Positions 37,891 through 49,836 of a stretch of 64,000 bases of DNA are shown here, piece after piece. Location of the stretch: the NCBI RefSeq assembly GCF_900101915.1, contig NZ_FNAL01000005.1:1-64000 (forward strand). The letters run 5' to 3'. The stretch's first letter is position 1. Every line of letters starts with the position of its first letter. Under the pieces are notes generated by a model, which was not told where the DNA came from, did no database searches, and was given only the letters and a program-made list of their open reading frames with translations. This DNA is from Psychrobacter pacificensis. GTDB lineage: Bacteria > Pseudomonadota > Gammaproteobacteria > Pseudomonadales > Moraxellaceae. The translations under genes and the position numbers were made by a program.

Positions 37891-40461
37891 TTATTTGGCT
37901 TGATCGCCAAGCTTATAAGCCACAACATAATCACCAATCTTCGTACCTACTGAACCATGTCCACCAGCTACCAATACCACCATCTGCTCACCTTTAGAGT
38001 TCAAGTAGGTCATAGGTGTAGCCTGACCACCTGCTGGAATACGAACATTCCATAGGACATCGCCATTTTTCAAATCATAAGCACGGAAGTTGTTTTCTGT
38101 TGCTGCTGACAAGAATGCGACGCCACCTTTAGTGATGATAGGGCCGCCAATACCAGGTACCCCCAATTCAAACTTGATTGGAATAGGAGATAAGTCCTGT
38201 ACGGTACCGTTTTTGCGCTGATACGCAATCTCGCCTGTGGCCAGATCAGCACCTGCAATAGTGCCCCATGGTGGCTGCTGACAAGGTACACCAAGTGGTG
38301 ATAAGAATGGTCCCATCTCTACCGCATAGTCTGCGCCTTCATTGGCATTCACACCTTGTTCACCTTTATTGGTCTCAACATCGCCAAGTGTGTCTTTAGG
38401 GATGAGTTTTGAGGTAAAGGCAAGATAAGTTGGCATACCGAACATCACGCCATTTTCAGGATCAACAGCGAGTCCGCCCCAGTTAAAGGTACCAAAGTTA
38501 CCAGGATAGACTAAAGTACCATTGGTTGATGGCGGCGTGTAGCGGCCGTCGTAGTTGAGTTTGTTGAACTCAATACGGCACATCATCTGATCGATGAGAC
38601 TTGCGCCCCACATGTCTTTTTCTTTCAACATCGGCGGCTCAAAGCTCAAACCAGAGTAAGGTTGCGTCGGAGCAGCATGTTCACCAGCAATGAGATAGCC
38701 TTGCGGTGCATCACGCTCTTTGATAGGTACAATAGGCTCGCCTGTGGCACGGTTCAAGACGTAGACATCGCCTTGTTTGGTCGGTATAACCAACGCAGGT
38801 TGGACACCATCAGCGGTATTTAAGTCAAGCAATGTTGGCTGAGCAGGCGTATCCATATCCCAAAGATCATGATGGACAAACTGCTGTACCCAGCGCGCTT
38901 CACCTGTTTTAAGATCTAGTGCGACCACAGAGGTTGCGTACTTTTCTTCAGCAGCATTACGATAGCTACCGAGCTGATCGGGCGTGCGATTGCCCATTGG
39001 GAAGTAGGCCAAACCAAGCTCTTCATCAGCACTGGCAGTCGACCATGAGTTTGGCGAGCTGGTGCGATAGACTTGAGTTGGATCATTGACATCAAAAGGA
39101 GCTGTGTTGTCAGGATCGCCTGAATCCCAGTTCCACATAAGCTCGCCAGTATTCACGTCATAAGCACGGATCACACCAGAGGGTGAGTTTACATCGTAGT
39201 TGTCGTTAACAGCACCAGCGACAATAATAACGCCACCTGCGACGACGGGTGCAGACGTTGAGTAGTAGTAGCCTGCTTGCGGGAACGGCATGTTGTGCAT
39301 GAGGTCTAATGCACCATCTTCACCAAAGTCTTGACAGCGTTGTCCCGTTTTTGGATCTAATGCATATAGCTTGGCATCAGAAGTTGGGATAAAGATCTTG
39401 GCATCGCATTGCTTGGAAGGATTTTCAAAGGTATTTCCAGCAATTTTTTGCACCAATGTATCGCCAGTCGCGGCCGGTTTATTAGCCGCTACTACGTTAT
39501 TATCAGTGGTGTCACTGACGGCGCTATTGCTAGCTGTCTCGATATTAGCATTAGCTGATGGCGTAGTGCTGTTTGTACCAGCTTGACCAGCATAGTAAGA
39601 TACACCGCGACAGGTTTGATGCTGACGTTGGAGGTTTTCGCCAACCTTAGGATCAAACTTCCATAGAGTCTCACCAGAGTCGGCATCTAATGCTAGCACC
39701 CAGTTATGCGGCGTACACATATAAAGAGCGTTGCCGATTTTTAATGGTGTTGCTTGATAAGTGGTTTCGCCAACATCATTAGGACCTTTGACATCACCGG
39801 TTTGGATTTGCCAAGCGAGTTCTAAATCTTTGACATTCTCAGTGTTGATCTGAGCCAGAGGAGAGTAGCGTTGTCCATAATCAGTACGGCCATACGCGCT
39901 CCATTCGCCATCTGGTGTTTGCTCACCAGTGGATAATGGGTCGCCAAGGTTGGTAGAAGTGGCGTTTTGATCGCCGTCATCTTTGGCAGTTAAATCGAGT
40001 TCGCCCAATTTGTCGGTGGCATTATTGGCCATACTACCGAAAGAGAGCAGTGCGCCCACAACCACACTGGCCATTAGTCCCCAATAATAAAGAGGACTTT
40101 TCTTAACGTTGTTTGTGGTTGTTACTTGAGCGTGTTTCCCGTGCATCTTCTTAGAGACCCACGGTAAAAGCATTAATAAACCAAATATTAGTGGGAAACC
40201 CAAGCGAGTTGCCAGCGCCCACCAATAAAATCCAGATTCCCAAAGCGACCATACTAGTGTCACAACGATAAATATCGCGTACACCCCGTAAGCGCTCCAG
40301 TGTTTTTTGAACAATAAAAATGCTGTCGTTAACATCATAACGCCAGCAAAAAGATAGTAAGGACTACCGCCTAAAGAGAGCAGATAAGCGCCGCCAATAA
40401 TCAAGGGGACGGCAAAAACTGCCATAATGATCGCTACGAGTTTTTCCATGAGCGGTATCAC
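37891..40461 (-). CDS. gcd: Membrane-bound PQQ-dependent glucose-type dehydrogenase
   Basis: This quinoprotein oxidises glucose (possibly other sugars or quinate) in the periplasm and passes electrons to ubiquinone. The N-terminal 135 residues have five membrane segments. The PQQ beta-propeller starts at DGEWSAYGRTDYGQRYSPLAQIN and shows RGVSYY, HHDLWDMDTPAQPTL, WGGLAVDP and the end PAGGQATPMTYLNSKGEQMVVLVAGGHGS. It follows E. coli mGDH closely. It has 856 residues against about 800, partly from an Asn/Ala/Thr-rich insert near 300-335. PQQ synthesis genes are not in the window. Quinate dehydrogenase QuiA is a less likely alternative. Confidence 0.88.
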   Translation of the reverse strand: MIPLMEKLVAIIMAVFAVPLIIGGAYLLSLGGSPYYLFAGVMMLTTAFLLFKKHWSAYGVYAIFIVVTLVWSLWESGFYWWALATRLGFPLIFGLLMLLPWVSKKMHGKHAQVTTTNNVKKSPLYYWGLMASVVVGALLSFGSMANNATDKLGELDLTAKDDGDQNATSTNLGDPLSTGEQTPDGEWSAYGRTDYGQRYSPLAQINTENVKDLELAWQIQTGDVKGPNDVGETTYQATPLKIGNALYMCTPHNWVLALDADSGETLWKFDPKVGENLQRQHQTCRGVSYYAGQAGTNSTTPSANANIETASNSAVSDTTDNNVVAANKPAATGDTLVQKIAGNTFENPSKQCDAKIFIPTSDAKLYALDPKTGQRCQDFGEDGALDLMHNMPFPQAGYYYSTSAPVVAGGVIIVAGAVNDNYDVNSPSGVIRAYDVNTGELMWNWDSGDPDNTAPFDVNDPTQVYRTSSPNSWSTASADEELGLAYFPMGNRTPDQLGSYRNAAEEKYATSVVALDLKTGEARWVQQFVHHDLWDMDTPAQPTLLDLNTADGVQPALVIPTKQGDVYVLNRATGEPIVPIKERDAPQGYLIAGEHAAPTQPYSGLSFEPPMLKEKDMWGASLIDQMMCRIEFNKLNYDGRYTPPSTNGTLVYPGNFGTFNWGGLAVDPENGVMFGMPTYLAFTSKLIPKDTLGDVETNKGEQGVNANEGADYAVEMGPFLSPLGVPCQQPPWGTIAGADLATGEIAYQRKNGTVQDLSPIPIKFELGVPGIGGPIITKGGVAFLSAATENNFRAYDLKNGDVLWNVRIPAGGQATPMTYLNSKGEQMVVLVAGGHGSVGTKIGDYVVAYKLGDQAK

Positions 40462-40651
40462 CTGTTACATAGAAGCAAATGGACATGTAGTGATCGACAC
40501 CCAGTACAATTAAATGTCTAGGCGTCCAGCAATACATGCAGAAATAAAAACGAAATAAAACGTTGAATAACGTTCTAGACTGTATTTTATCACTTATACA
40601 TAAGCTCGGTAAAGGTGGGGTAAGGTAAGACAGACGCTCTAGCCGCTTTGT

Positions 40652-41584
40652 CTAGTTGTCAAATTGTTTTTGACAAAGCTCCATAAAGGCGCGGCCATAT
40701 TGGCGAATCTCAGCATCATCGCGTACTGCCATCCAACTGGTAAACCGTCCAAAATGATCGACTGGTATGGCAGTTAGGTTCTGATAATGACTTGGTTCAA
40801 AGGCCATCTCGGCAATGATACCAATGCCTAAGCCAAGTCCAACATAGGTACTAATCACATCCGCATCAAGTGCTGCTAACACAATATCTGGCTCTAGACC
40901 TGCGGCTTCAAAGGTTTTATCAATCGCGCCGCGACCGGTAAAGCCGCCATGGTAAGTCACAATCGGATAGCTGGCCAGCGTCGGCAGATCAATGGACTCT
41001 AAGCCTGCAAGCTCATGATCGCTTGGTACGATGACGCGGTGTGTCCAGTCATAATAACGATAACAGCGTAGGTAGTTATTATGGAGCAATGACTCCGTTG
41101 CAATGCCAATATCGGCCTGCCCACGAATAACCATCTGCGCGATGGTCTCAGGATCCGCTTGTTGCAAGATCAAATTGACTTTGGGAAAGCGATCTTTGAA
41201 TTTTTTAACCACCTTCGGCAGCACATAGCGTGCCTGCGTGTGGGTCGTCGCAATGGTCAAAGTACCGATATTTGGATTGTTAAAATCCAGACTTAGATTT
41301 TCAATGGTACGAATCTCGGCAAAGATAGACTCAATATGCGGCATGAGCGCGGTGCCCATGGTGGTCAGACCTGTCAGCCGCTTTCCTTGACGAATAAATA
41401 CTTCGGTCTTCAGTTGGTTTTCAAGTGCCGCGATATGCTTTGACAAGCTCGATTGGCTGGTGTGCAGTACAGTCGCTGCTTGACTTAAGTTATAGCCATT
41501 AATCACCGTATGCCAGACTGTTTCCAACTGTTTGAGCTGAATTTGTAAATGTCGCTGGTTGACCACTACATCGATTGCCATCAC
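40652..41584 (-). CDS. LysR-family regulator, CysB-like
   Basis: This regulator of 310 residues has an N-terminal winged helix (LKQLETVWHTVINGYNLSQAATVLHTSQSSLSKHIAALE). It has a substrate-binding domain opening LTIATTHTQARYVLPKVVKKF, the wording found in CysB and Cbl. VTYHGGFTGRGAIDKTF and GLGLGIGIIAEMAF also match. CysB-like proteins sense O- or N-acetylserine or sulfate and control sulfur assimilation, but no sulfur genes lie next to it here. It reads leftward upstream of gcd with a 190-base spacer. Confidence 0.87.
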   Translation of the reverse strand: MMAIDVVVNQRHLQIQLKQLETVWHTVINGYNLSQAATVLHTSQSSLSKHIAALENQLKTEVFIRQGKRLTGLTTMGTALMPHIESIFAEIRTIENLSLDFNNPNIGTLTIATTHTQARYVLPKVVKKFKDRFPKVNLILQQADPETIAQMVIRGQADIGIATESLLHNNYLRCYRYYDWTHRVIVPSDHELAGLESIDLPTLASYPIVTYHGGFTGRGAIDKTFEAAGLEPDIVLAALDADVISTYVGLGLGIGIIAEMAFEPSHYQNLTAIPVDHFGRFTSWMAVRDDAEIRQYGRAFMELCQKQFDN

Positions 41585-41942
41585 TGAATCCTATTGTGTA
41601 ACAATACAAACCTTACCTATATTTGAAAGATTTGTATATGAAAGTAAAAACTTACAAATGTGCCATAAGAGCGTAGTGTAAAACAAAGCCATTATTCTTG
41701 TATATAATAAATAGCTATCAATTTATGATAATTATGAATATATGTTTTTTATAGTCCTCTTGTTTTTACGGTATTTCTTATAGTCGTTTAGTCGTTTGTT
41801 TTATTTAGATGGGGTGTGTAACTCAGAATATTTAAGACTGTTGAATATCTAAATTTTAGGCATAAAAAACAGCTACCTTCTAAAAGATAGCTGTTCATGA
41901 GTGATAGACTTACTCACTGTTCATTAATCTAATCAATAACGC
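41585..41942. other. Spacer between the katG end and the CysB-like gene
   Basis: The 358 bases are AT-rich. They contain the katG terminator (41868-41895) and should contain the promoter of the CysB-like gene at the left. No gene is seen. Confidence 0.5.
41868..41895 (-). terminator. Terminator after katG
   Basis: AACAGCTA pairs with TAGCTGTT around a 12-base loop. On the minus strand a run of T follows. Confidence 0.8.
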
Positions 41943-44333
<2,391 letters not shown>

Positions 44334-44638
44334 CTATGGTAATAGAAAGAACAAACCGTCAATTAAGATAATCATTGTTGATATAGAGAGCATAACGAAG
44401 TACTGTTTATTTATAAAACTAATATATAAAAATTATATGTTTTAAATTATTAATCATTAATTCTTGGTGTAGTACCTCATCCAGCTTGCTATTAACGCCA
44501 TTGCTCTTGCTACTAGGTGGGACAGTAATAAGCCGATCAAGTTTGTATTGATCCTACCTCTATCTATATATTGCCGATAACTGAAAGCGTTATTAGACAT
44601 CTTTGATGAGAGTAAGTAGTAAGAAAACTAAGGACTGG

Positions 44639-44666
44639 TTTAACCATAGTGAAAGATTGCTATAAT
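44639..44666 (+). promoter_or_regulatory. Predicted ampG promoter with extended -10
   Basis: TGCTATAAT (extended -10, hexamer 44661-44666) has TTTAAC 16 bases upstream as a weak -35. Transcription would begin near 44673, giving a leader of about 230 bases. Confidence 0.55.
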
Positions 44667-44806
44667 CTTCGTTACTGCAGCGAAATATAAGCCGTTATGA
44701 AAGTGCCAGAATCAATGAGTTAATGCAAAAACATCTAGTCAAGGTAGCGGTTCTCAAGTACCATAACTGAATTTTGTTGTAATGATCATATTGGTGCAAC
44801 GTAGAG

Positions 44807-44860
44807 CAATTTTTATCGATCTCTTGATGGATAACTGATTCTAAAGATTGATAAAAATTG
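44807..44860 (+). promoter_or_regulatory. 16-base inverted repeat in the ampG leader
   Basis: CAATTTTTATCGATCT (44807-44822) and AGATTGATAAAAATTG (44845-44860) are inverted repeats with one mismatch and a 22-base loop. They end 41 bases before the ampG start. This could be an mRNA hairpin or a protein-binding site. Confidence 0.6.
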
Positions 44861-44901
44861 TGCGCAGTTGTGTTATTTGTCTCAATTGTTGGTGAGTTAT
44901 T

Positions 44902-46527
44902 ATGTCTGCTGTCAAATCTGTACCACCCAAACCTCCCATCGCCAAAAAATCATGGGGCGAGGCGGCGAAAGCCTATCTTGATCGGCGTGCTATGATCATG
45001 CTGTTTTTGGGTTTTGCGGCTGGTATTCCTATTTTGCTTATTTTCTCCAGCCTATCGTTATGGCTGCGTGAGGCGGGATTTGATCGCAGTGTAGTGACGA
45101 CCTTTAGTTGGGCGGCATTGGGATATTCGTTCAAGTTCATTTGGGCGCCCTTAGTGGATGCGGTGCCGCTACCGATATTGACTAGATTACTGGGCCGTCG
45201 TCGTAGTTGGATTTTGATTGCACAGCTCTTAATTATTTTGGCGATTTATATGATGGCCAGCATCAATCCGACCGATGAGAGCAGTTTGCACTATATGGCC
45301 ATGGCAGCGGTGCTGTTGGGCTTTTCATCCGCCACGCAAGATATTGTGGTCGATGCCTATCGTATTGAGCTTGCCCCTGCGAGTTTTCAGTCAGTATTGT
45401 CGGCAATGTATACCGCAGGCTACCGTTTAGGGATGATTTTTGCAGGCGCAGGTGCGCTCTATTTGGCAGATTATTTCGGTTCGACCGAAGAGTTTTATAG
45501 TTACGAAGCATGGCGCAATACTTATTGGATCATGGCAGCAGTGATGGGCGTAGGTGTGGTGACCACGTTGATAATTCGGGAGCCTGTGAGCGAGCAGATA
45601 CGTATTGATCGTCCCGCCTCTGACTATGCCCGTTTGGTACTGGTATTTGTATTGTCGGTCGCCGCTTTTATCATTGCTTTTGTCAATGTTGGTGCGTTAC
45701 TGCCAGAGACAGACAGTGTGATGTTTGCCTTTGTACTCGAAGTGGTTCACCTGTTAGCCAGCTTACTGGTGGCATCGGTTGTGGGTTACCTGTCTGTCAA
45801 AGTGGGCGTGGTCAAACAAGAAATGGCTTATACCACTTGGGTCGAACCAGTCGTTGATTTTTTCCGTCGTTATGGCAAAAAAGCATTATTGCTACTGGCC
45901 TTGATTGGGTTATACCGGATTTCTGATATCGTCGCAGGGGTCATCTCGAATGTCTTTTATCAAGACATGGGTTTTAGCAAGACAGACATTGCCAATGCTG
46001 TGAAACTGGTTGGTGTCATCATGGTTATTGCGGGTGGCTTTTTGGGTGGTATTTTGGCTCAAAAACTGCGTATGATGCAGGCGATGATGGTCGGTGCCAT
46101 CTTGGCTTGTGTGACGAATTTATTATTTGTCCTGCTCACTTACCATCCTGGTAGCTTGCCGCATATGTACGTGGCAGTGATTTTTGATAATCTAGCGGCA
46201 GGCCTTGCCAGCGCTGTATTCATTGCGTTCTTGTCTGCCTTGACCTCGATTCGTTTTACCGCGGTACAGTATGCTATTTTCTCCTCATTAATGACGTTGC
46301 TACCTAAGGTGATGGGTGGCTACTCTGGGGCTATCGTTGACAATATGGGCTATCCATTTTTCTTTATTTTCACCTTTGCGATTGGTATGCCAATTTTGAT
46401 CTTAATCTACTTGGTCGATAAACACATTGTGATTGGTGATAATGATGACATATATGGTGATGACAAACTAGCGAAAGCAAATCCAAACCTGACCGATACC
46501 AATGAGCCACCGCGCGCTTCAGAGTAG
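44902..46527 (+). CDS. ampG: AmpG-family muropeptide MFS transporter
   Basis: AmpG imports anhydro-muropeptides for cell-wall recycling. MFS segments begin at MIMLFLGFAAGIPILLIFSSLSLWLREAG, the classic AmpG opening. FSWAALGYSFKFIWAPLVD and FSSATQDIVVDAYRIE follow. GLYRISDIVAGVISNVFYQDMGFSKTDIA opens the second half. The length of 541 residues and two extra helices (about 240-300) fit the 14-helix AmpG subgroup. GGTGAG lies just before the ATG. It is followed at 48 bases by prmC. Confidence 0.93.
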   Translation: MSAVKSVPPKPPIAKKSWGEAAKAYLDRRAMIMLFLGFAAGIPILLIFSSLSLWLREAGFDRSVVTTFSWAALGYSFKFIWAPLVDAVPLPILTRLLGRRRSWILIAQLLIILAIYMMASINPTDESSLHYMAMAAVLLGFSSATQDIVVDAYRIELAPASFQSVLSAMYTAGYRLGMIFAGAGALYLADYFGSTEEFYSYEAWRNTYWIMAAVMGVGVVTTLIIREPVSEQIRIDRPASDYARLVLVFVLSVAAFIIAFVNVGALLPETDSVMFAFVLEVVHLLASLLVASVVGYLSVKVGVVKQEMAYTTWVEPVVDFFRRYGKKALLLLALIGLYRISDIVAGVISNVFYQDMGFSKTDIANAVKLVGVIMVIAGGFLGGILAQKLRMMQAMMVGAILACVTNLLFVLLTYHPGSLPHMYVAVIFDNLAAGLASAVFIAFLSALTSIRFTAVQYAIFSSLMTLLPKVMGGYSGAIVDNMGYPFFFIFTFAIGMPILILIYLVDKHIVIGDNDDIYGDDKLAKANPNLTDTNEPPRASE

Positions 46528-46575
46528 CATTGGCAGTACTTTTATCTTTATTTACGATATCTTTAAGAGTGACTT

Positions 46576-47448
46576 ATGACCGCATTGACCATTCGTCAAA
46601 TAAAGCAGCAAATTGGCCAACTGACGAATGGTGAGACAAATCGTCAGATACCATCGTTTTGGCCAACGGATTGGCTGCTATATGTTATTGATAAACCTTC
46701 ACTATTTTTGATTACTGACGAAGATTATCAGCTGACAGAAAGTGAGCAAAGACGGTTTTATACTGGTATGGTTAAGATGCAAGAAGGGACGCCGCTCGCT
46801 TATTTGACGGGTCAGCAAGCATTTTGGTCGCTGAATTTTGTGGTCAATGAGCATACTTTGATTCCCAGACCCGATACCGAGGTATTGGTCGAGCAAGTAT
46901 TGAATTGGATCAATGCTCAGCCGGTATCTAATCCTCATAAGCGCTTACTTGATTTGGGTACAGGCTCAGGTTGTATTGCTATCAGTCTGGCTCATGAATT
47001 AAAAAAAGACAATTGGCAAGTGGTCGCCGTTGATTTGTCGCTTGAGGCGCTCGATATTGCTCGGCATAATGCGGATTTTAATGGTGTCACTAATATTGAA
47101 TTTATCCAAAGCAGTTGGTATCAAGCGTTACCTACTGATGACGAATGTCGGTTTGATGTGATTGTCTCAAATCCGCCTTATATTGATGAGGCAGATGAGC
47201 ATTTGGCGGGACTAACCGCTGAACCGATCAGCGCGCTGAGTGCACCCAATCATGGTTTGGCTGATATCGAGCATATTGTCCAGCAGGCACCGTCTTATTT
47301 GTGCAAAAAAGGACTGCTGGCTATCGAGCATGGCCATGACCAAGGGGTTGCGGTTCGACGGTTATTTTTGGAGAATGGTCTTGAGTCAGTACACACGGTA
47401 CAAGATTACGGTGGTAATGATCGTGTCACAGTAGGGCAATATCCATAA
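46576..47448 (+). CDS. prmC: Release factor glutamine methyltransferase PrmC
   Basis: PrmC methylates the GGQ glutamine of RF1 and RF2. It has an N-terminal helical substrate domain with FYTGMVKMQEGTPLAYLTGQQAFW, then RPDTEVLVEQVL. The SAM-binding LLDLGTGSGCIAISLA lies near 127, and the catalytic SNPPYID near 195. Its 290 residues match E. coli (277). It lies 48 bases after ampG and 45 before the next gene, in a likely operon. prfA is not adjacent. Confidence 0.95.
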   Translation: MTALTIRQIKQQIGQLTNGETNRQIPSFWPTDWLLYVIDKPSLFLITDEDYQLTESEQRRFYTGMVKMQEGTPLAYLTGQQAFWSLNFVVNEHTLIPRPDTEVLVEQVLNWINAQPVSNPHKRLLDLGTGSGCIAISLAHELKKDNWQVVAVDLSLEALDIARHNADFNGVTNIEFIQSSWYQALPTDDECRFDVIVSNPPYIDEADEHLAGLTAEPISALSAPNHGLADIEHIVQQAPSYLCKKGLLAIEHGHDQGVAVRRLFLENGLESVHTVQDYGGNDRVTVGQYP

Positions 47449-47493
47449 ATAGGCTTTATGGATAGACATTTTTAATTATAGGTTGCAAAAAAT

Positions 47494-48285
47494 ATGGCAG
47501 ACGATTTGGCACAGCTATCTGATGATGAGCTTCTCCGTTATGCACGGCAAATACTACTCGACGGTTGGGATATGGATGCTCAGCTGCGATTAAAGTCAGC
47601 ACGCGTGGTGATAATAGGCGCAGGTGGCCTTGGTTGTCCAGCGTCTGAGACACTGGTGCGTGCAGGGGTTGGTTATGTGCATCTGATTGACGATGATGCG
47701 ATCGAAGCGAGTAACCTGCAACGGCAAACGCTGTTTTTGCCAGAAGATATCGGTCAGTCCAAAGCGCTGACAGCAGCGGCTATGCTGGCACGCATCAACC
47801 CTTTGATAGAAGCTTACGGCACCGTGGCGCGGTTAGATGAAGACAATGCTTATGAGTTGCTCAATCTAGCCTCTGGTAAGCCAGACTTATTACTAGACTG
47901 TACGGATAATTTTGCGACTCGTGACGTCATCAATCGCATTAGCGTCCATTATCGGATTCCATTATTATCTGCCTCGGCAATTGCGATGCAAGGGCAGCTG
48001 GCGCTGTTTGAGCCACATCTGGACACAGGTTGCTATCATTGCGTGTTTGGCGCGCTTGTGCATGATGAGGTTGCCGATGAGCGTACCTGTGCCAATTCAG
48101 GTGTGCTTGCGAGCACCACTGCGGTTATGGGTAACCTACAAGCCAATACCGCCTTGCAATATTTGGGATTAACCAAAAATCCACTGACAAATAAGCTGCT
48201 TATATGGGATGGTAGGCAGATGCAGCAGCGGCTGATGGGTTATAGAAAAGATCCAGAATGCCCAGTCTGTAGCAGCCCTGATTGA
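47494..48285 (+). CDS. MoeB/ThiF-family E1-like adenylyltransferase
   Basis: This enzyme activates the C-terminus of a small sulfur-carrier protein (MoaD or ThiS) by adenylation. Motifs are RYARQILLDGWDMDAQLRLKSARV, the nucleotide-binding GAGGLGCPASETLVRAGVG, NLQRQTLF and DCTDNFATRDVIN. Two CxxC pairs for zinc are CYHC and the terminal CPVC. It has 263 residues without a C-terminal rhodanese domain. MoeB is the more likely role, ThiF or HesA the alternative. It follows prmC by 45 bases, as is common in gammaproteobacteria. Confidence 0.88.
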   Translation: MADDLAQLSDDELLRYARQILLDGWDMDAQLRLKSARVVIIGAGGLGCPASETLVRAGVGYVHLIDDDAIEASNLQRQTLFLPEDIGQSKALTAAAMLARINPLIEAYGTVARLDEDNAYELLNLASGKPDLLLDCTDNFATRDVINRISVHYRIPLLSASAIAMQGQLALFEPHLDTGCYHCVFGALVHDEVADERTCANSGVLASTTAVMGNLQANTALQYLGLTKNPLTNKLLIWDGRQMQQRLMGYRKDPECPVCSSPD

Positions 48286-48366
48286 ATACTATGTCTTTGA
48301 TATATTTTTAGTCTATTTTCGAAATTATCTATTTTCAAATCCTTTCTATTACCATAGTTGTTTTTT

Positions 48367-49710
48367 ATGAAAATTCATCGTCCGCATTTGTTAAAGCATA
48401 CCTTTAATGTCGTCAACCGTGTTCGCCAAACCGCGAGTGTCGCAGGCTTATCTGCGCTAAGAGTGGCAAAAGGGGAAAAACCTGATGCAATGCTACTCAA
48501 AGAAACCTTTGAGCAGTTAGGCACGACTTATATCAAAATCGGTCAGTTTATCGCCAGTACACCCTCGCTGTTTCCACGTGATTATGTTACTGCTTTCCAG
48601 AGCTGCTTGGATCAAACCACGCCATTGTCTTATGCTTATATCGAGCAGGTGCTAAAAGAAGAGCTGGCGACTGATGGTATGAGCCTTGATGATAAGTTTG
48701 CGCATATTGACTCAGAGCCGCTAGCCTCTGCCTCTATCGCTCAGGTTCATGCTGCCCGTCTGCATAATGGTGATGAAGTGGTGCTAAAGGTACAAAAGCC
48801 TGGCGTCGAGACGATTATGCAGACCGATTTGGGCGTATTGCATGGCGTGACCAAGCTGCTTGAAATAGTGATGCCATCGATGAAGTTCGCAAGTATCGCG
48901 CCAATTATCGATGAGATTCGCCTGCGTATGCTTGCCGAGACGGATTTTATCGCTGAAGCACAAAACATCCGCGATTTTCAGCAGTTCTTAGCCGTCTCAG
49001 GTAATACTCGGGTAGTGGCACCAACAGTGTATGACGATCTGACCACCAAGCGTGTATTGACGATGAGCCGCCTATATGGGGTTTCTATGGTTGATGAGTC
49101 GCTCATGCGTCAGTATTGCAGCGATCCTGCGCAAATCATGGCAGATACATTAAACACCTGGTTTGCCAGTCTTATGCTGTGCAATAGTTTTCATGCTGAC
49201 CTGCATGCGGGTAACTTGATGCTATTAACCGATGGACGTATTGGTTTCTTAGACTTTGGTATTGTCGGTAAATTAAAAGCCGAGAGCTGGCGTGCGTGCA
49301 TGGGTATGATGCAAGCGATGCAAGACAGTGACTATCAAGCGATGGCACGTTATATGATTGACATGGAAATGACGCATGGTGGCAATAAAGTTGATGTGGT
49401 TGCCTTAGGTAACGATCTAGAGCGCATGATGATAACGATCATGGCAGAAGATAAGACCTTTACCAGCGGTGTGCCTTTTAACAGTAAAGAGCAAGCTGAC
49501 GAGCTCAATAAAATGATGCTTGAGATTGTCGAAGTTGGCAAACGTCATGGTATCCATTTTCCACGCGACTTTGCTTTATTGACCAAGCAGATGTTATATT
49601 TTGATCGGTTTATGCGTACGCTAGCCCCTGACATGGATATGTTTAGCGATCAGCGTGTACAAATGCTAGGACAGGATACGATAGGGACAACCACGTTAGA
49701 TGTATTGTAG
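48367..49710 (+). CDS. UbiB/ABC1 (AarF) family atypical kinase-like protein
   Basis: Members of this family help ubiquinone biosynthesis and lipid handling. The family motif KxGQ appears in YIKIGQFIASTPSLFP. The nucleotide-binding ASIAQVHAARLHNGDEVVLKVQKPG follows, and FHADLHAGNLMLL...IGFLDFGIVG holds the catalytic and metal-binding residues. The 447 residues lack the two C-terminal membrane helices of E. coli UbiB, so it may not be UbiB itself. The ATG at 48367 is preferred over a TTG three codons earlier. No ubi genes lie next to it. Confidence 0.88.
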   Translation: MKIHRPHLLKHTFNVVNRVRQTASVAGLSALRVAKGEKPDAMLLKETFEQLGTTYIKIGQFIASTPSLFPRDYVTAFQSCLDQTTPLSYAYIEQVLKEELATDGMSLDDKFAHIDSEPLASASIAQVHAARLHNGDEVVLKVQKPGVETIMQTDLGVLHGVTKLLEIVMPSMKFASIAPIIDEIRLRMLAETDFIAEAQNIRDFQQFLAVSGNTRVVAPTVYDDLTTKRVLTMSRLYGVSMVDESLMRQYCSDPAQIMADTLNTWFASLMLCNSFHADLHAGNLMLLTDGRIGFLDFGIVGKLKAESWRACMGMMQAMQDSDYQAMARYMIDMEMTHGGNKVDVVALGNDLERMMITIMAEDKTFTSGVPFNSKEQADELNKMMLEIVEVGKRHGIHFPRDFALLTKQMLYFDRFMRTLAPDMDMFSDQRVQMLGQDTIGTTTLDVL

Positions 49711-49836
49711 GGTTTGTTTTTATTTTATGATGTCCCAATAGCTCTAATAACTGTTTGACTCCTACTTATTTTACTATTGCTTTTAATTATCTAACACAAA
49801 GGATTGTGTGCTAATTGCCACAAAAATGGCGCTGTC

